From Ceratotherium simum simum (lineage: Eukaryota; Chordata; Mammalia; Perissodactyla; Rhinocerotidae), in the NCBI RefSeq assembly GCF_000283155.1, contig NW_004454288.1, forward strand, positions 535,908 to 599,907: a stretch of DNA of 64,000 nt, given 5' to 3'. Every line of letters starts with the position of its first letter. Positions within the stretch are counted from its first letter, which is position 1. A program made the translations under genes and the position numbers. The notes beneath the pieces are model-generated. The model did no database searches. It was not told the origin of the DNA and saw only the letters and a list, made by a program, of their open reading frames with translations. Of the stretch, positions 22,070-32,822 are shown piece after piece.

Positions 22070-23660
22070 CCACTCTGTCCATTACTCTCCTCATTCTGAC
22101 TTCTCTGCAATAAATATGACCTCCTCTCATGGAAACCCCATCCTACAAAATCTTCTTTGCTTGCAACAGTCAGCCCCTACGCTACCATCCTACTTCAACA
22201 CATCTTTTAAAAGTGGACACAGCTCTCTGTCTCCACATCTTTACCATATGCCCATCTGCCTTCTCCTCTCTCCACAGCTGAGCCCACTTCTTTGTGTTTC
22301 TTCAGTGTTGGGATATACCAAGGTTTACTCAGTATACTCAAGGTCTCAGTCTTTTGACTCTCTCTCTAAAAACTTGTTTCCCTTAGACTTATTCACCACC
22401 AGGGTATCAACACTCACTGCCACTGAAGTGACCCTCAAATACAAATGTCTACTTTGCCTTCACTTTTGAGCTCATTCCCACATCTTTAACTGCCTGCAAA
22501 GCATAGCCACTTGAATGCACCATTGTCACTTCTAATAGGTGAAACCAAGCACACAGTATTTCCCTCTAGATCTTCCTTCATGGGACATGCAAGTGGTATC
22601 TTTATTCTCCGAGTCACATATCCTTGAAACCTTGGTTTTGAACTTGAAAAAATACCATTTTTCCCCCATCTCCTTGTTCCTCATTCTCCACATTTTCTTA
22701 ACCCTCAAATCTCATCCATCATTTCTTTGCAATTTCTGTCCTTCTCTGAGATGTCTGCTGCTGCTGCGACCATTATAATAAACACTCACTTTTACTACCC
22801 TCATTCCAGGAAAGTAGAAAGGAAAAATTTTTAACAAAAGGATTCTTAAAATAGGTACAATTTTAAAATGCTGTTCATTTCCTAAAGTACTGTTGCAGCT
22901 ATGGGTCAGATACCCAAATAATCCACCTTTTAGCTCTTGTAAGAGCTCTCCCTTGAATGTCAAGAATCCTTTGCAACAACTTCTCCTCTGTTCTCTTTCT
23001 CCCTGTTAATGGCATCACTATTCACTGATACACCCAACCTAGCTATCTCAAACTCTTTTCCTCACTCTCCACATCTAATCCTATACCAAATCCAGCCAAC
23101 TCTTCTTGCTAAGTCTCTCTCCAAGCTGTTTTTTCCTGATAATCCACATTATTTTTGCCTCTCCAAATAATATCTTTTAAAAGAGTAGCATGTTACATCT
23201 TCTCCACAAACCATTCCTCCAAAACTTCTGCAACCCTTTAGAAATGGTCTGAGTGCCAAATGTGGCAGCCTCCCCTTAGCCTACCAATCCTCTAAGAAGG
23301 CCCTTGGCTAAAGTTACCAATGACTCATCCGAACACCCAGTGTCAAATCCAGTCCCTGACAACCATGCTCCTCTTTTCAAATCTCTTTTCTCACCTGGCT
23401 TCTGAAAAATTACTCTGTTCTACTCGAACTTGTCCCATTTCTCCTCAAGATCTTTCCTTAAATGTCACTGTTCCCCCAAGATTTTGTCTTTGGTCCATTA
23501 CTCTACAATTTTCTCTGGTCAATCTATTTTTGAGGCTTTACTACCATCAACGTCTAATTAGTCACACATCTCCAACGCTGTCTCTTCCGAGCTCCACATC
23601 CTGATTTTCTACTGCTTACTGGACATCACTACATGGTTTTAATAGCAACTTTAAATTCAA
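22070..23660 (+). mobile_element. L2-class LINE remnant, long and degraded
   Basis: Pyrimidine-rich sequence such as CTCTCCACATCTAATCCTAT with ACCAAATCCAGCCAAC, and CATCAACGTCTAATTAGTCA, in the order expected of upstream L2 sequence. It has several short frames but no conserved protein. Confidence 0.5.
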
Positions 23661-23754
23661 TATCTTTCTATCAAACCTGTTACTCCTATTATATTTCTTA
23701 TCTCAAATAATGGCCAGTTATCATTACCCCTCAGATCCAAATTCATGCTTTTTC

Positions 23755-24240
23755 ACTGCTCTGTGAAAACATCTGGGCCCTACAATTTTTTCCTTGGCCA
23801 GCTGGCACTCAGGCTTTGTCAGTAAAGGGCACTGCAGAGACACCGAAGGAGAACAGTTTGCTTCCTGGTCTAACGTGCCCACTTGGCTTTGGCAGTGTTC
23901 GCCCTTTCTCCAGTGCTCTCCTCTCACAGCGCAGGGTGGTCAGCAACACTCAGTGGCCAGCTGAGTGGCCAACACTCTCCCAGCATTCCCACATACCTCC
24001 AAACTGCTGTGTAGCAGAGTGTCTGGTGAGCTCTCTCTCTGAACAACTTTTCCCAGCACCTTAGAGGGCAGATTTCCAGCAAGTTCCACCAGCACAGTAT
24101 CACAGCAACTTCTCTGCCATTCAGTGAGCCATGGAGAAGGCAGAGCCTTGTCCTCACAGGAATAGACACATATGTTGGATATGTATTTGCTTTTCCTGCC
24201 TGTAAAGCTTCTGCCATCCATGGTCTCACAGAAGGCTTTA
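23755..24240. repeat. Unassigned interspersed repeat, copy 1
   Basis: Shares order with 25485-26060: TCTGGGCC, then GGCACTCAGGCTTTGTCAGT and ACTTCTCTGCCATTCAGTGA. On the minus strand it carries a 146-codon open frame (24380-23940) with no domain I recognise. Probably an old transposon of unknown family. Confidence 0.5.
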
Positions 24241-25484
24241 TCCACTGTCATGGCACTCCTCACAGCACTCTGTCTGATGAAGGAACTCAATTCATAGCAA
24301 AGGAAGTACAGTAATGGGCTCATGCCCATGGAATTAACTGGTCTTACCACATACACCATCATCCAAAAGTAGCTAGCCAAACTGATAGGTAGAACTGGTT
24401 ACTGAAGACTCAGTTACAAATCAAGTTGAGAGACAACATCCTAAAAGGATGAGCTTCTGTCTTACAGGACACAGTAAGTATCTCCCATATTATCAGAATA
24501 CAGAGGTCTGGGAATTAAAAGGTGAAAGTAGGAGTAGCTTCTCTCATCATTACACCTAATAAGCCACTTGGAGAATTCTTGCTTCCTGCTCCAGCAACTC
24601 TACAAGTTTAGAGATTTTAGTCCTCTAGAGAGAAAATGCTTCCACCAGAAGACACGATGGTTCCACCGAATTAGAAGACGAAAACTATCCCTTGGACATT
24701 TTCCACTTCTTATGCCACTGAACCAGCAAGAAAAAACAGGGCTCATCTACTGGCTGGAGTGATTGATTCTGATTACCAAGGAAAAATTGGTTTCCTGCTA
24801 CAAAAGGAAGGCAGTGAGGACTCTGGAACCCAGGGGATTCTCTAGGGGTACTTCTTAGTACGTCCATGCCCAGTAGTAAAGGTTAATAAAAAACTACAGC
24901 AAACAAAATAGGCAGGGTGACTGAGGGCTCAAACCCTTCAAGAATGAAAGTTTGGGTCACTCCACCAGCAAAAGAACCCAGAGCAGCTTAGGTGCTAGCT
25001 GCGAGTGCGGCACGTATGGAATGGCTAGTGAAAGAAGGAAGCCATAGATACCAACGACAGCTTGTTACCTATTACAGAAATGAGGACAGTGGTAGTTTTC
25101 CATTGCTTGTTACATGTATGTGGGTATTTGTATAGGCCACCACTTTCTTCTTTCTCTTTCCCATTTTTATTTTATTCACAAGCTGTTGAAAGTTAACCTT
25201 ACAATTTAGTCTATAGTAACAAAACTCTAGCTGGATTTGAGGGGCAACAATATAGCCAGTGATAAATACAATGACTCAAGACTGTGCATCTCTTCATTTT
25301 GGTGAGAGGGCAAAAATTTCCTCACCTGTATCTCGTCAAATAGAAAGAGAAGAGTTGTTTTGCCATTGAAGTGGAATTGAAATATGTGTAGAAGGGTAAT
25401 ATGGAAGCTGATAGTCAAAGGGGTGGGGGGAACTGCACCAATTACTGACTTACTACCTCTCAGCTCCAAATTTACCTTTGACCT

Positions 25485-26060
25485 ATCTGTGAAAAAAACG
25501 GATCTGGGCCTTTTACATATTTTTTGCCTTTGCCTGCTGACACTGAAGCTTTGTCAGTAGAGGGTGCAGGAGACACTACAGGAAGGCTGTGTTTCCTGGT
25601 TCTGGTGTGCCCTATCCTGCAGCACAGGCACCTTTTCCAGCAACAGGCTCTAGCAGTGCTTGCCTCACCAATGGTGAGCAGCCCCTCTGACAGTATTGCA
25701 GCAGAGCCCCTCCAGTGAGACACCTCCCCTAGACGGTGGATTTCCTGCAATTCCATGGGGTGGCACCACCGTGACTTCTCTGCTATGCAGTGAGCCAAGG
25801 CCATGCCCAAGAGTCTGGATCTCACCCCTAGAGTCAGATTGGGTGGGAGAGGAGGACTCTTCCTTGGGCATGCTATCTCAGTCCTAAGGTTAGTGACTTC
25901 TCCTTATATCTGCTATTCATATATTCTTTAGAGTTCTCTTTACCTCTTACTAGCCAATCCCTCATTACTCTAATAATTTTCTATATTTATATTAAACTTT
26001 CCCTGTTCAAATTACTGTGTAGTTTCTCTCTCCTGCCTGGACTCAGACTAACACAATACC
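25485..26060. repeat. Unassigned interspersed repeat, copy 2
   Basis: Aligns by eye with 23755-24240: TCTGGGCC, GACACTGAAGCTTTGTCAGT, then ACTTCTCTGCTATGCAGTGA in the same order and spacing. It continues into a T-rich end with CTTTCCCTGTTCAAATTACT. Same orientation as copy 1. Confidence 0.5.
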
Positions 26061-26079
26061 ACCACCACTGCCAAACTGT

Positions 26080-26870
26080 CCAGGCAAGAAAGCTAGGAAT
26101 CATCTTTACCACACCCACTCTCTGACCTCCATAACAAACTGGTTCAAACTGGTTATCAGCTTTTGTTGATTCTAATTCCTATATCTCCACTGAATTAGAT
26201 TCTTCCCACCTACTGTCTTAGTTTAGAGCTTTGAAAATTCTTATGGGCTACTGCAACAAATCTCTAACTGGTTTTGCTGTTTAGTTATCTTTTGGCTGTC
26301 CTCTGCTGCCAGTGTTTTCTGTCTTAAAATATCTTTTTTTTTTTTTTTGCTGAGGAAGATTCGCACTGAGATAACATCTGTTGCCAATCTTCCTCTCTTT
26401 TGCATATGGGTTGCCACCACAGCATGGCTGCCGATGAGTGATGTAAGTCCACGCCTGGGAACTGAACCCAGGCTGCTGAGGTGGAGCGTGCCAAACTTAA
26501 CCACTAGGCCATGAGGCCAGCCCCATGTCCTAAAAGATCTTCACTCTATAGCCATACCTATTTTTCTAAAACATAAATCCAAATCATGTCATTCTCCTGC
26601 TTAAAATTCTTTAATCCTATACTTTCAGAATGAAGTTCAAACCCTCAAGCTCCTCATGATTTAGCACCTACCTAGTTTTCTAACATCTTTAACTAGGTGA
26701 AGTTAATTCCCACCACTACAACCAATTTATATTTCTTCTTCCATTACATAGAACTACTTGCCATTTCTCTAGTATGGTTTAAGATGTCTCTGTCATATAT
26801 CTGGGGCTTTGTACACACTGTTCCCTAAATTAAGAAGACTATCACCAAAACTGGATAACTCATTCTTGAT
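26080..26870 (+). mobile_element. L2-class LINE remnant, split by a SINE
   Basis: GGGCTACTGCAACAAATCTC before the SINE at 26337-26526, and AAATCATGTCATTCTCCTGC then TTAAAATTCTTTAATCC after it. These are consecutive in L2. Confidence 0.7.
26337..26526 (-). mobile_element. ERE SINE, old form
   Basis: GAGGAAGATTCGCACTGAG tail unit and head complement CCATGAGGCCAGCCCC. Imperfect flanking repeat CTTAAAATATCTT and CCTAAAAGATCTT. It interrupts an L2 remnant. Confidence 0.88.
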
Positions 26871-27119
26871 AGGACTAGATACGAGATAATCGTAGACTAA
26901 TATTACCCTGCCTTAGATTTGCAGTGATTTGCACTGTAAAGGCACATCAACTCAGATAATCACCACATTCTAGCGTATGCTAGAGAGCACAGGAATACTG
27001 CAACAGGAACCCAGGGCTCCCCTCTCCTGGGCAGGTCAGTGCTCTTCTAGTAGGATCATGTCACAGATATGTTGTCCATCAATGATGTATATGATCTCAA
27101 ACTGATTTAATTTTCTTAC

Positions 27120-27171
27120 CTCCAGAAAGGTCCATCTTATTGCTCTGTACATTTTCTTCTGGTGAGTCTCT
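27120..27171 (-). CDS. TNRC6A: TNRC6A middle-domain exon (local exon 7)
   Basis: This exon has 52 bp, starts in phase 0 and ends in phase 1, with acceptor TACTACAG and donor GTAAGA. It encodes RDSPEENVQSNKMDLSG plus the first base of a glycine codon. It is too short to show as an open frame and was found from protein continuity. It changes phase, so it must be included together with the next exon (143 bp), which restores phase 0. Confidence 0.95.
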
Positions 27172-27500
27172 CTGTAGTAAGAAAAAATAGTATGTTAGCA
27201 GACCTTAATTTATCAATGAAAATAATTAAAAATGAAGTTTTTACTTTATTTCATTGTTTCTGAAATTCAAGTGGATCATAAAACTTCATTTTTCACTGCC
27301 TAATATAATTAAAAAAAAAAAAAACCCACGATATGTGATCAATGTTTTTAGCTAAAACTATAAAAATAAAAAAGACTTCATGGCCAGTTTTACTCCAACC
27401 TCAAGCATATTCATAAAAACTCAAAGATAAAAAATAATTTGTCACGAAAAAAAAAGAGTGAAATTAGGGTCAATTTATGAACCACCATTAAAAGGAGAGG

Positions 27501-27764
27501 TGGGGGCCGGCCTGGCGGCACAGGCAGTTAAGTGCGTGCGCTCCGCTGCGGCGGCCTGGGGTTTGCCGGTTCGGATCCCGGGCGCGCACCGACGCACTGC
27601 TTGTCAAGCCATGCTGTGGCGGCGTCCCATATAAAGTGGAGAAAGATGGGCACAGATGTTAGCCCAGGGCCAGTTTTCCTCAGCAAAAAGAGGAAGATTG
27701 GCTGATGTTAGCTCAGGGCTGATCTTCACAAAATAAATAAATAAATAAATAAAATAAAATAAAA
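27501..27764 (+). mobile_element. ERE SINE next to the donor of exon 6
   Basis: Head GGGGCCGGCCTGGCGGCACA with CGGTTCGGATCCCGGGCGCG. Tail (AAAT)n then (AAAAT)n. Perfect 12-bp target-site duplication TAAAAGGAGAGG at 27489-27500 and 27765-27776. The exon begins at 27799. Antisense to the gene. Confidence 0.97.
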
Positions 27765-27798
27765 TAAAAGGAGAGGGGGCTGCTAGGAAAACACTTAC

Positions 27799-27879
27799 CG
27801 AAAAACTGATATTTGAAAACTGTTTAACAAACGGATTTATCCATCCTTCTTCTTGTTTGTTTCCACCTTTCATCATTCC
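27799..27879 (-). CDS. TNRC6A: TNRC6A middle-domain exon (local exon 6)
   Basis: This exon has 81 bp (27 codons), phase 0 on both sides, acceptor ACAAAG and donor GTAAGT. It encodes [17 protein letters not shown] and [10 protein letters not shown]. It begins the middle (M) domain that follows the Argonaute-binding region. A young SINE ends only 22 bases downstream of the donor once its target-site duplication is included. The acceptor lacks a long pyrimidine tract (it reads TTTTACAAAG), so inclusion may depend on enhancers. Confidence 0.94.
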
Positions 27880-29452
27880 CTTTGTAAAATAAAAGAGTAG
27901 AAAGATGCCATGGCCATCTCTATTTATCTGGATATAGTGATGGATTAATAAAACTTCAAGACAATTCCCAACTCTCATTTTTAGCCAATAATTTCTCCTC
28001 CAACCAACTTTTATCAGAGTTGTTAACAATTAAAAATCAACTTATTTGATTTTCAACTTCCTTTGCTCCAGTCCTCTGGTATAGCTGTAATGTACAGAGA
28101 AATCTCTAACGGCAAGCAGTCAGAAGGAAAAGACAGAAGCAAGGGGCCTCGACGACCCACAAAAAGAAAAAATGTCCTCTGAATAATGGAGAACTATTCA
28201 TCAGACAGTTTCCAATTTACAAATGGACTGTGTTCTAAAAGATTAATTATAATTTGGATTTGTAGAATTCTCACACCAAACCAAGGTAAAAATAGTCATT
28301 AGGTTCTCAGGTTAGTCCAAAGAAACCAATTTAATCCATAATTTAATTATGCTATGTGCACTGTACCGAAAAAACACCACGTTTCCATGAAAAAGTGTCT
28401 TAAATTTTAATCTGTGTTGCCAAGAACACAATATCCCCAGCATCAGCTCAAGCTAGGATTCCTCCAGCTTGGTGTTGGCTTTCTGTGGCTGGCTGGGGTA
28501 TGGGCAGTATACAAACTATTTTGAGACATGAGTTGAGAGAATGAATGGTCCACGATTAGCAGTCTGGCAGACAGGGAGGCTGGAAACCAGAGACCAAGGT
28601 CTCCCATTAACGTGAAGATCACAGGACCATTCTCAGTCTGTTGCCTTAACTTCCCTTTCCCATCGCTACTACCTGTTCCTTCTGACTGTGAAACAGAACA
28701 CAGCTTCATAACTCCCCCTAAACGCAGATCTCTGAAGCAAGCACCTAACCCTTCCCGAGGTATCTGAAGTCATCTGATTCCTTTTCCTCTTTCACCCCTA
28801 CCCCCATGCCTAACTGGCTGCCAAGGCCTTCCCTCTCTTCTATTCCAAAACGTCTCTCAAATCCGGCCCTTCCACCATATATCCATTCTTGCTTCCCAAT
28901 TCAGGCCCTCCCTTCTAACCTGAAAGACTGCAGAAGCTTCCTAACCGAGATCCCTAACTCTGGTCTCTCCTCGGTTCTAATTTATGTTTCATACTATCAT
29001 TGGTTAGCTTTCTTTGAAGAATCAATTTAAAAAACAAAACTGATGCTGCTTTCTATTCAGTTTCATTGGCTCCATATTTTACACAGAACAAAGTTCAAAT
29101 TCTTTATCATGGTACTGAAAACACTTTATAATCTGCCCTTAATCTAACTACAGAGCCAGATCTCTCGTCACTTCTATCCAGAAATTCTATATTTTAGTTA
29201 TTATATCAGTTACTATTTTCCTTAACACATCCCACCCCCAGGCATCTTCCAAATTCAAGCTGACACTCGTTAGAGCTCTCCTAATGCCCCAAATAATAGA
29301 CTCTGAAGATGTAGCTTATATCTTAGTGTTTTTGAACCCCCAGCACCAAGTACAGTACCTGGCACACAGCAGAGGCTAAATAAATGTTTGCAGTTGCTTT
29401 CTAAAAGATTTTTACTAGTAGAAACAAAGGAGAAAGTAAAAAGGCTACACAC
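27880..29452 (-). other. TNRC6A: Intron between the microexon and exon 6
   Basis: L2 remnant at 28780-29395. Nothing recognised in 27880-28779. Confidence 0.75.
28780..29395 (+). mobile_element. L2-class LINE remnant and 3' end
   Basis: ACAAAGTTCAAATTCTTTAT, then CAGTACCTGGCACACAGCAG followed by AGGCTAAATAAATG, a standard L2 terminus. It ends 58 bases from the microexon. Confidence 0.75.
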
Positions 29453-29485
29453 CCTTTCCCTTCTCCTTTTTTTGCCACTCAGACC
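29453..29485 (-). CDS. TNRC6A: TNRC6A microexon, 11 codons, basic (local exon 5)
   Basis: This exon has 33 bp, phase 0 on both sides, and encodes [11 protein letters not shown]. The human reference protein, as I recall it, has the same 11 residues between MSSK and GMMKGG. The acceptor is strong (a pyrimidine tract ending in CCTTACAG). The donor is GTGTGT after AGG, a weak site, which suits an alternatively included exon. The KKRRRER core is a typical basic nuclear-localisation or RNA-contact motif; that role is inference. With inclusion the protein reads [21 protein letters not shown]; with skipping it reads MSSK-GMMKGG, both in frame. The exon is far too short to appear as an open reading frame and was found by searching the intron for the missing residues. 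Confidence 0.9.
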
Positions 29486-29511
29486 CTGTAAGGAAAGACA
29501 AAGTCACAAAA

Positions 29512-29715
29512 CAGCATGGTCCAGTGGGAAGAACACAGGGTTTGGAATTGGAAGACCTAAACTTAAATCCTTGCTCTGTCATTTACCAGTTATGCAACTC
29601 TGGGCAAGTCACCACTTTTTCCAGTCTCAAGTTCCTTATCGGTATTCTATCTCAGAAGGTTATGAGGATCAAATGATTTATGTAAAATATGGGAAAGCAC
29701 TTTGTAAGCTACATG
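29512..29715 (+). mobile_element. MIR remnant
   Basis: GCATGGTCCAGTGGGAAGAA, TCATTTACCAGTTATGCAAC, then TGGGCAAGTCACC and GGTTATGAGGATCAAATGAT, the full MIR order. It begins 27 bases upstream, in gene sense, of the microexon acceptor. Confidence 0.9.
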
Positions 29716-29869
29716 GCGAGGCAATAGGCAAATTCAGCCAAACGAAAAATTTAAAAAATGACAATGGCAGGTCCTAGACTTAGAATCCCAGGAGTAAAAG
29801 GGAGGGGGACCCTGGCAGTAAGCTAGTTGAGCTAAGGTCTCTCAAAAAGTAATTGTTCTCACATAGGGT

Positions 29870-30150
29870 GGGGAGGATGTATTAGAATCACCTGGGGGAC
29901 TAGGCACAGATTTCGAAAATGGTCCCCAGGAGAATCAGATACCAGCACCCAACACCACCTCTGAAGAACCAGTGTTCTAAATCAGTGGTCCTCAAACCTG
30001 GCTCTGCATCAGAAACATTTGGAGAGCTTGTTTAGGACAAGAAATGTGGTCCAATTTCCAAACTACAGTAGGTCCAGGGTACAGGAAGCTGTACTTTTAA
30101 CAAACGCCATGATTCTGATGTATAGTCAAGTTTGGGAATAATATGTGTCC
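29870..30150. mobile_element. Two hAT MER5-like DNA transposon fragments
   Basis: GTATTAGAATCACCTGGGGG in the first and CAGTGGTCCTCAAACCTGG with CATGATTCTGATGTATAGTC in the second. Typical MER5 ends. Confidence 0.8.
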
Positions 30151-30643
30151 ACATATAAAAGCAAAACTAAACTCGGCTCATTCCCAGGGATTTTTGTCAC
30201 AGGACCTTTTGGGATGGGGAAGGGACAAAGATGAGGGATGAATAAGGAGCACAGTGACTCTGTGTAAAGGGGAGGTCAGGGACTCCAGGTAGGAGGTGGA
30301 ATGGGAGATGAATTGGGAGTGGGATGGAAAGAGTCGACATGGAGATTTGCCCTTCTCTTCATCCTCATCACTGCAGACACCATCCTGGGGTAAGGGGTCG
30401 TCCCAGGCAGCATTGGTAGAGGGAGAGGAGGAGAGAAATCCCAAGCTGTAGCAGTGGGGAGAAAGGAAGTTCCTGTGGTCTTATGCTTTTCTAGGTGGCT
30501 GCCCATACAAGAGGCTATACCTAAGTTGGGGACTGCCTGGACTGTACTGATTGCCATAAATGGGCAGACAGAACATTAATTTTCTGTGGGTAAACTACCT
30601 GTGGAATGTAAAGTTTCAAGGGCTCGGCCCTTGAAATGTTTAC

Positions 30644-30819
30644 CTTCGATGACATTTTCTTTGTATATGGTGGCCAATTTAAAGACGAGTTAAGCTCTTG
30701 AGATGAATTACTATTCCACATTCCAATCTCTACGTCCTCTTCCTCCTCCCAGCCAGTGGGGCGATTTCCAGGCAATGGCATATCATCACCACACCAGCCA
30801 TCTTGCATAGATTTTGGCC
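30644..30819 (-). CDS. TNRC6A: TNRC6A exon with the last N-terminal GW motifs (local exon 4)
   Basis: This exon has 176 bp, starts in phase 1 and ends in phase 0, with acceptor AATCAG and donor GTAAAC. It encodes [19 protein letters not shown], then [19 protein letters not shown], then an [18 protein letters not shown] end. It has an acidic run (EEEED) between tryptophans. It is one of the few phase-changing exons of the gene, so skipping it would shift the frame. The next exon used is either the 33-bp microexon at 29453-29485 or the exon at 27799-27879. Both start in phase 0. Confidence 0.96.
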
Positions 30820-31745
30820 CTGATTGTGGATTTGTGATACAAAGAAAAACACACTTTAATAAAACAATTCTTTCTGGTGGATGAGCACACATTAACGTGA
30901 CAGGGGGTGGGCGGAAAGTACCTAAAACACTCACTTTTATTTCCCTCCCCAAATTTGCATGGCAGGAATGTACGTTATATACTGAGTTATAAGTTCCATT
31001 AAACAAGAATTTATTTTTATTAAAAATTTCAATGAAACCTCTTCTATGCTTTTACAAATTAGAAGGTTCTTAAACACGGGACAATGGTGGCATTCTCGTT
31101 TGTACTCACTTAACAATCTGCATGGTGAGACATAGAACAAAGAGGATGGATGAAATGTAAAAGAATTTTTCTTTTTGACATATAATTTCAAGGAAAGTGA
31201 CCAAAAATTATTGTATATCATAAGCAGAGAATATCTTATCTCTATACTTGGCCTTTGGAATTCCTATGGGGTATCCCATATATGATCTATGGGACAGTGA
31301 CAACATTCATCTGAATATCAGAGGTCCTTCCAGAACTGTGCTCATTTTCCGTATAATACTCTGGGAATCATCTGGAACCTTAGAAAGACAGTTTGGATAT
31401 GTGTCCCCATGACTATTATATTCAGTCTCTTATGGTGGATAGCATGAAAATCGCTTGACTATTTGTAGATAATCTAATTTGGTAAATATAATTTAGATTT
31501 GGTGATGTGTATACAAATCATTAATACTTACAGTTCTAAAAAAAATGAGAAAAGATAGGAAAATTCAGAAAGATAAAAGAGCAAACCATGTATATTATAA
31601 ATTGAAAGAGCCAAATAGTGAATATCATCTAGTATGACGATACATGGATACATTATCAATGATATAAAGATTATCCAATTACTTAATTAGAGTCAATGAG
31701 AGATCACTCCTACAAAATAGCTACTAGGAATTGTCAATAACTTAC

Positions 31746-31922
31746 CAGATTTGCTTAATGCTTGTGGACCAACAGAGCTGGAGCCCCACGTGGATGTGCT
31801 GGATGCCGCAGCAATGGGTTCCCCCCAGCTGGGACCACTGTCTATGGGTTTACCCCATGCTGAAGTACCATTATCCACAGTTGTGGCTGGAGTAGAAGGC
31901 TCCCCCCAGGGCTCACCCCAGC
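31746..31922 (-). CDS. TNRC6A: TNRC6A GW-repeat exon (local exon 3)
   Basis: This exon has 177 bp, phase 1 on both sides, acceptor CTGAAG and donor GTAAGT. It encodes [19 protein letters not shown] followed by [19 protein letters not shown] and [16 protein letters not shown], which adds five more tryptophans to the Argonaute-binding region. Because the exon is frame-neutral, skipping it would remove five GW/WG sites and leave the rest of the protein in frame. Confidence 0.96.
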
Positions 31923-32686
31923 CTTCAGGAAAGTATGGGAAAAGAAGTCATCAGCATATGGAAGGGAGGTACAGTGGAATAAGAGGCAATAAGGAATACT
32001 TAGGGAACAAAAGATGAAGAACTTTATATCTATGTATTAAATAATGATGCTGTGATGGGCAAAAAAGATGGCATCTGCTTTATGTAAAGACGACAAATCA
32101 TCTCATTATTTAACTATTTAACTACACAGTGTGAATATTTTTTCCACCTCTTCTTTCATAATTGCCCTCTGGGTGTAGAGCAGATTCTTTTGGATAATCT
32201 TAGTTACAGTAAGTCACCCTCCTTTGAAGATGAATTTAATTTCTGGAAAAGTCAAGTCATTCTGAGCCAAATCTAGTGATCTTGAAGCAGGTGATCAAGC
32301 TGGGTAATAGGGTATGTATAAAATCTTTACCATAAGTGCAACCTTTCGACATCACTGTTTTGGAAAAACAATGAACTACAAGACCAAGAATAGGTAGGCA
32401 TCCTACTTTTACACATGCTGGACAATGTTTCTTAAAAATTTTGAAGTATTAGATTGTCCAAAGCAAAGAAAAGCAAAGCCATAAACATACTGTTTAATAG
32501 AACCAAAACAGCCTTCCCCTCAGATACGTACCTGTTTCTTTTAAGAATTAAACCTAAATTAATACAATAAACTATACTCAAGAAGAAAATTAGGTGCTGA
32601 AAGGTTAATTCATGAAAACACTCCCCTCTCTATGTCCAAAGGGACTATTATTCAATAAAACCCCCATTAGCAAAGGCAACGCATTC

Positions 32687-32713
32687 CAATGACACTTAAT
32701 GAAAGTGTCATTG
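32687..32713. repeat. Perfect 11-bp inverted repeat
   Basis: CAATGACACTT at 32687-32697 and AAGTGTCATTG at 32703-32713 with a 5-base loop. It could form a small hairpin in the pre-mRNA of the intron downstream of exon 3's upstream neighbour. No function known. Confidence 0.9.
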
Positions 32714-32781
32714 TCAAGATAATTTGCAGAGACAGGAATTAGTTCCCTGTTTTAAGAGGAAAGTGGAATATACTGGAAAGG

Positions 32782-32822
32782 TACTGTCAAATGTTTTAAG
32801 CATTTGACATACTGTCAAATGC
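32782..32822. repeat. Nested inverted and direct repeats
   Basis: TGTCAAATG occurs at 32785-32793 and 32813-32821, and its complement CATTTGACA at 32801-32809 between them. The central arm can pair with either flank, which gives two mutually exclusive hairpins. Confidence 0.88.

Larger units (their letters stand above)
21601..27119 (-). other. TNRC6A: 5.5 kb intron between exons 7 and 8
   Basis: Mostly old repeats: a MIR, L2 remnants, two copies of an unassigned repeat and one SINE. I see nothing clear in 24241-25484 and 26871-27119. Confidence 0.75.

Noticed and set aside
27721..27768. Microsatellite (AAAT)n and (AAAAT)n as a separate repeat.
   Set aside because: It is the tail of the SINE at 27501-27764 and is reported there.
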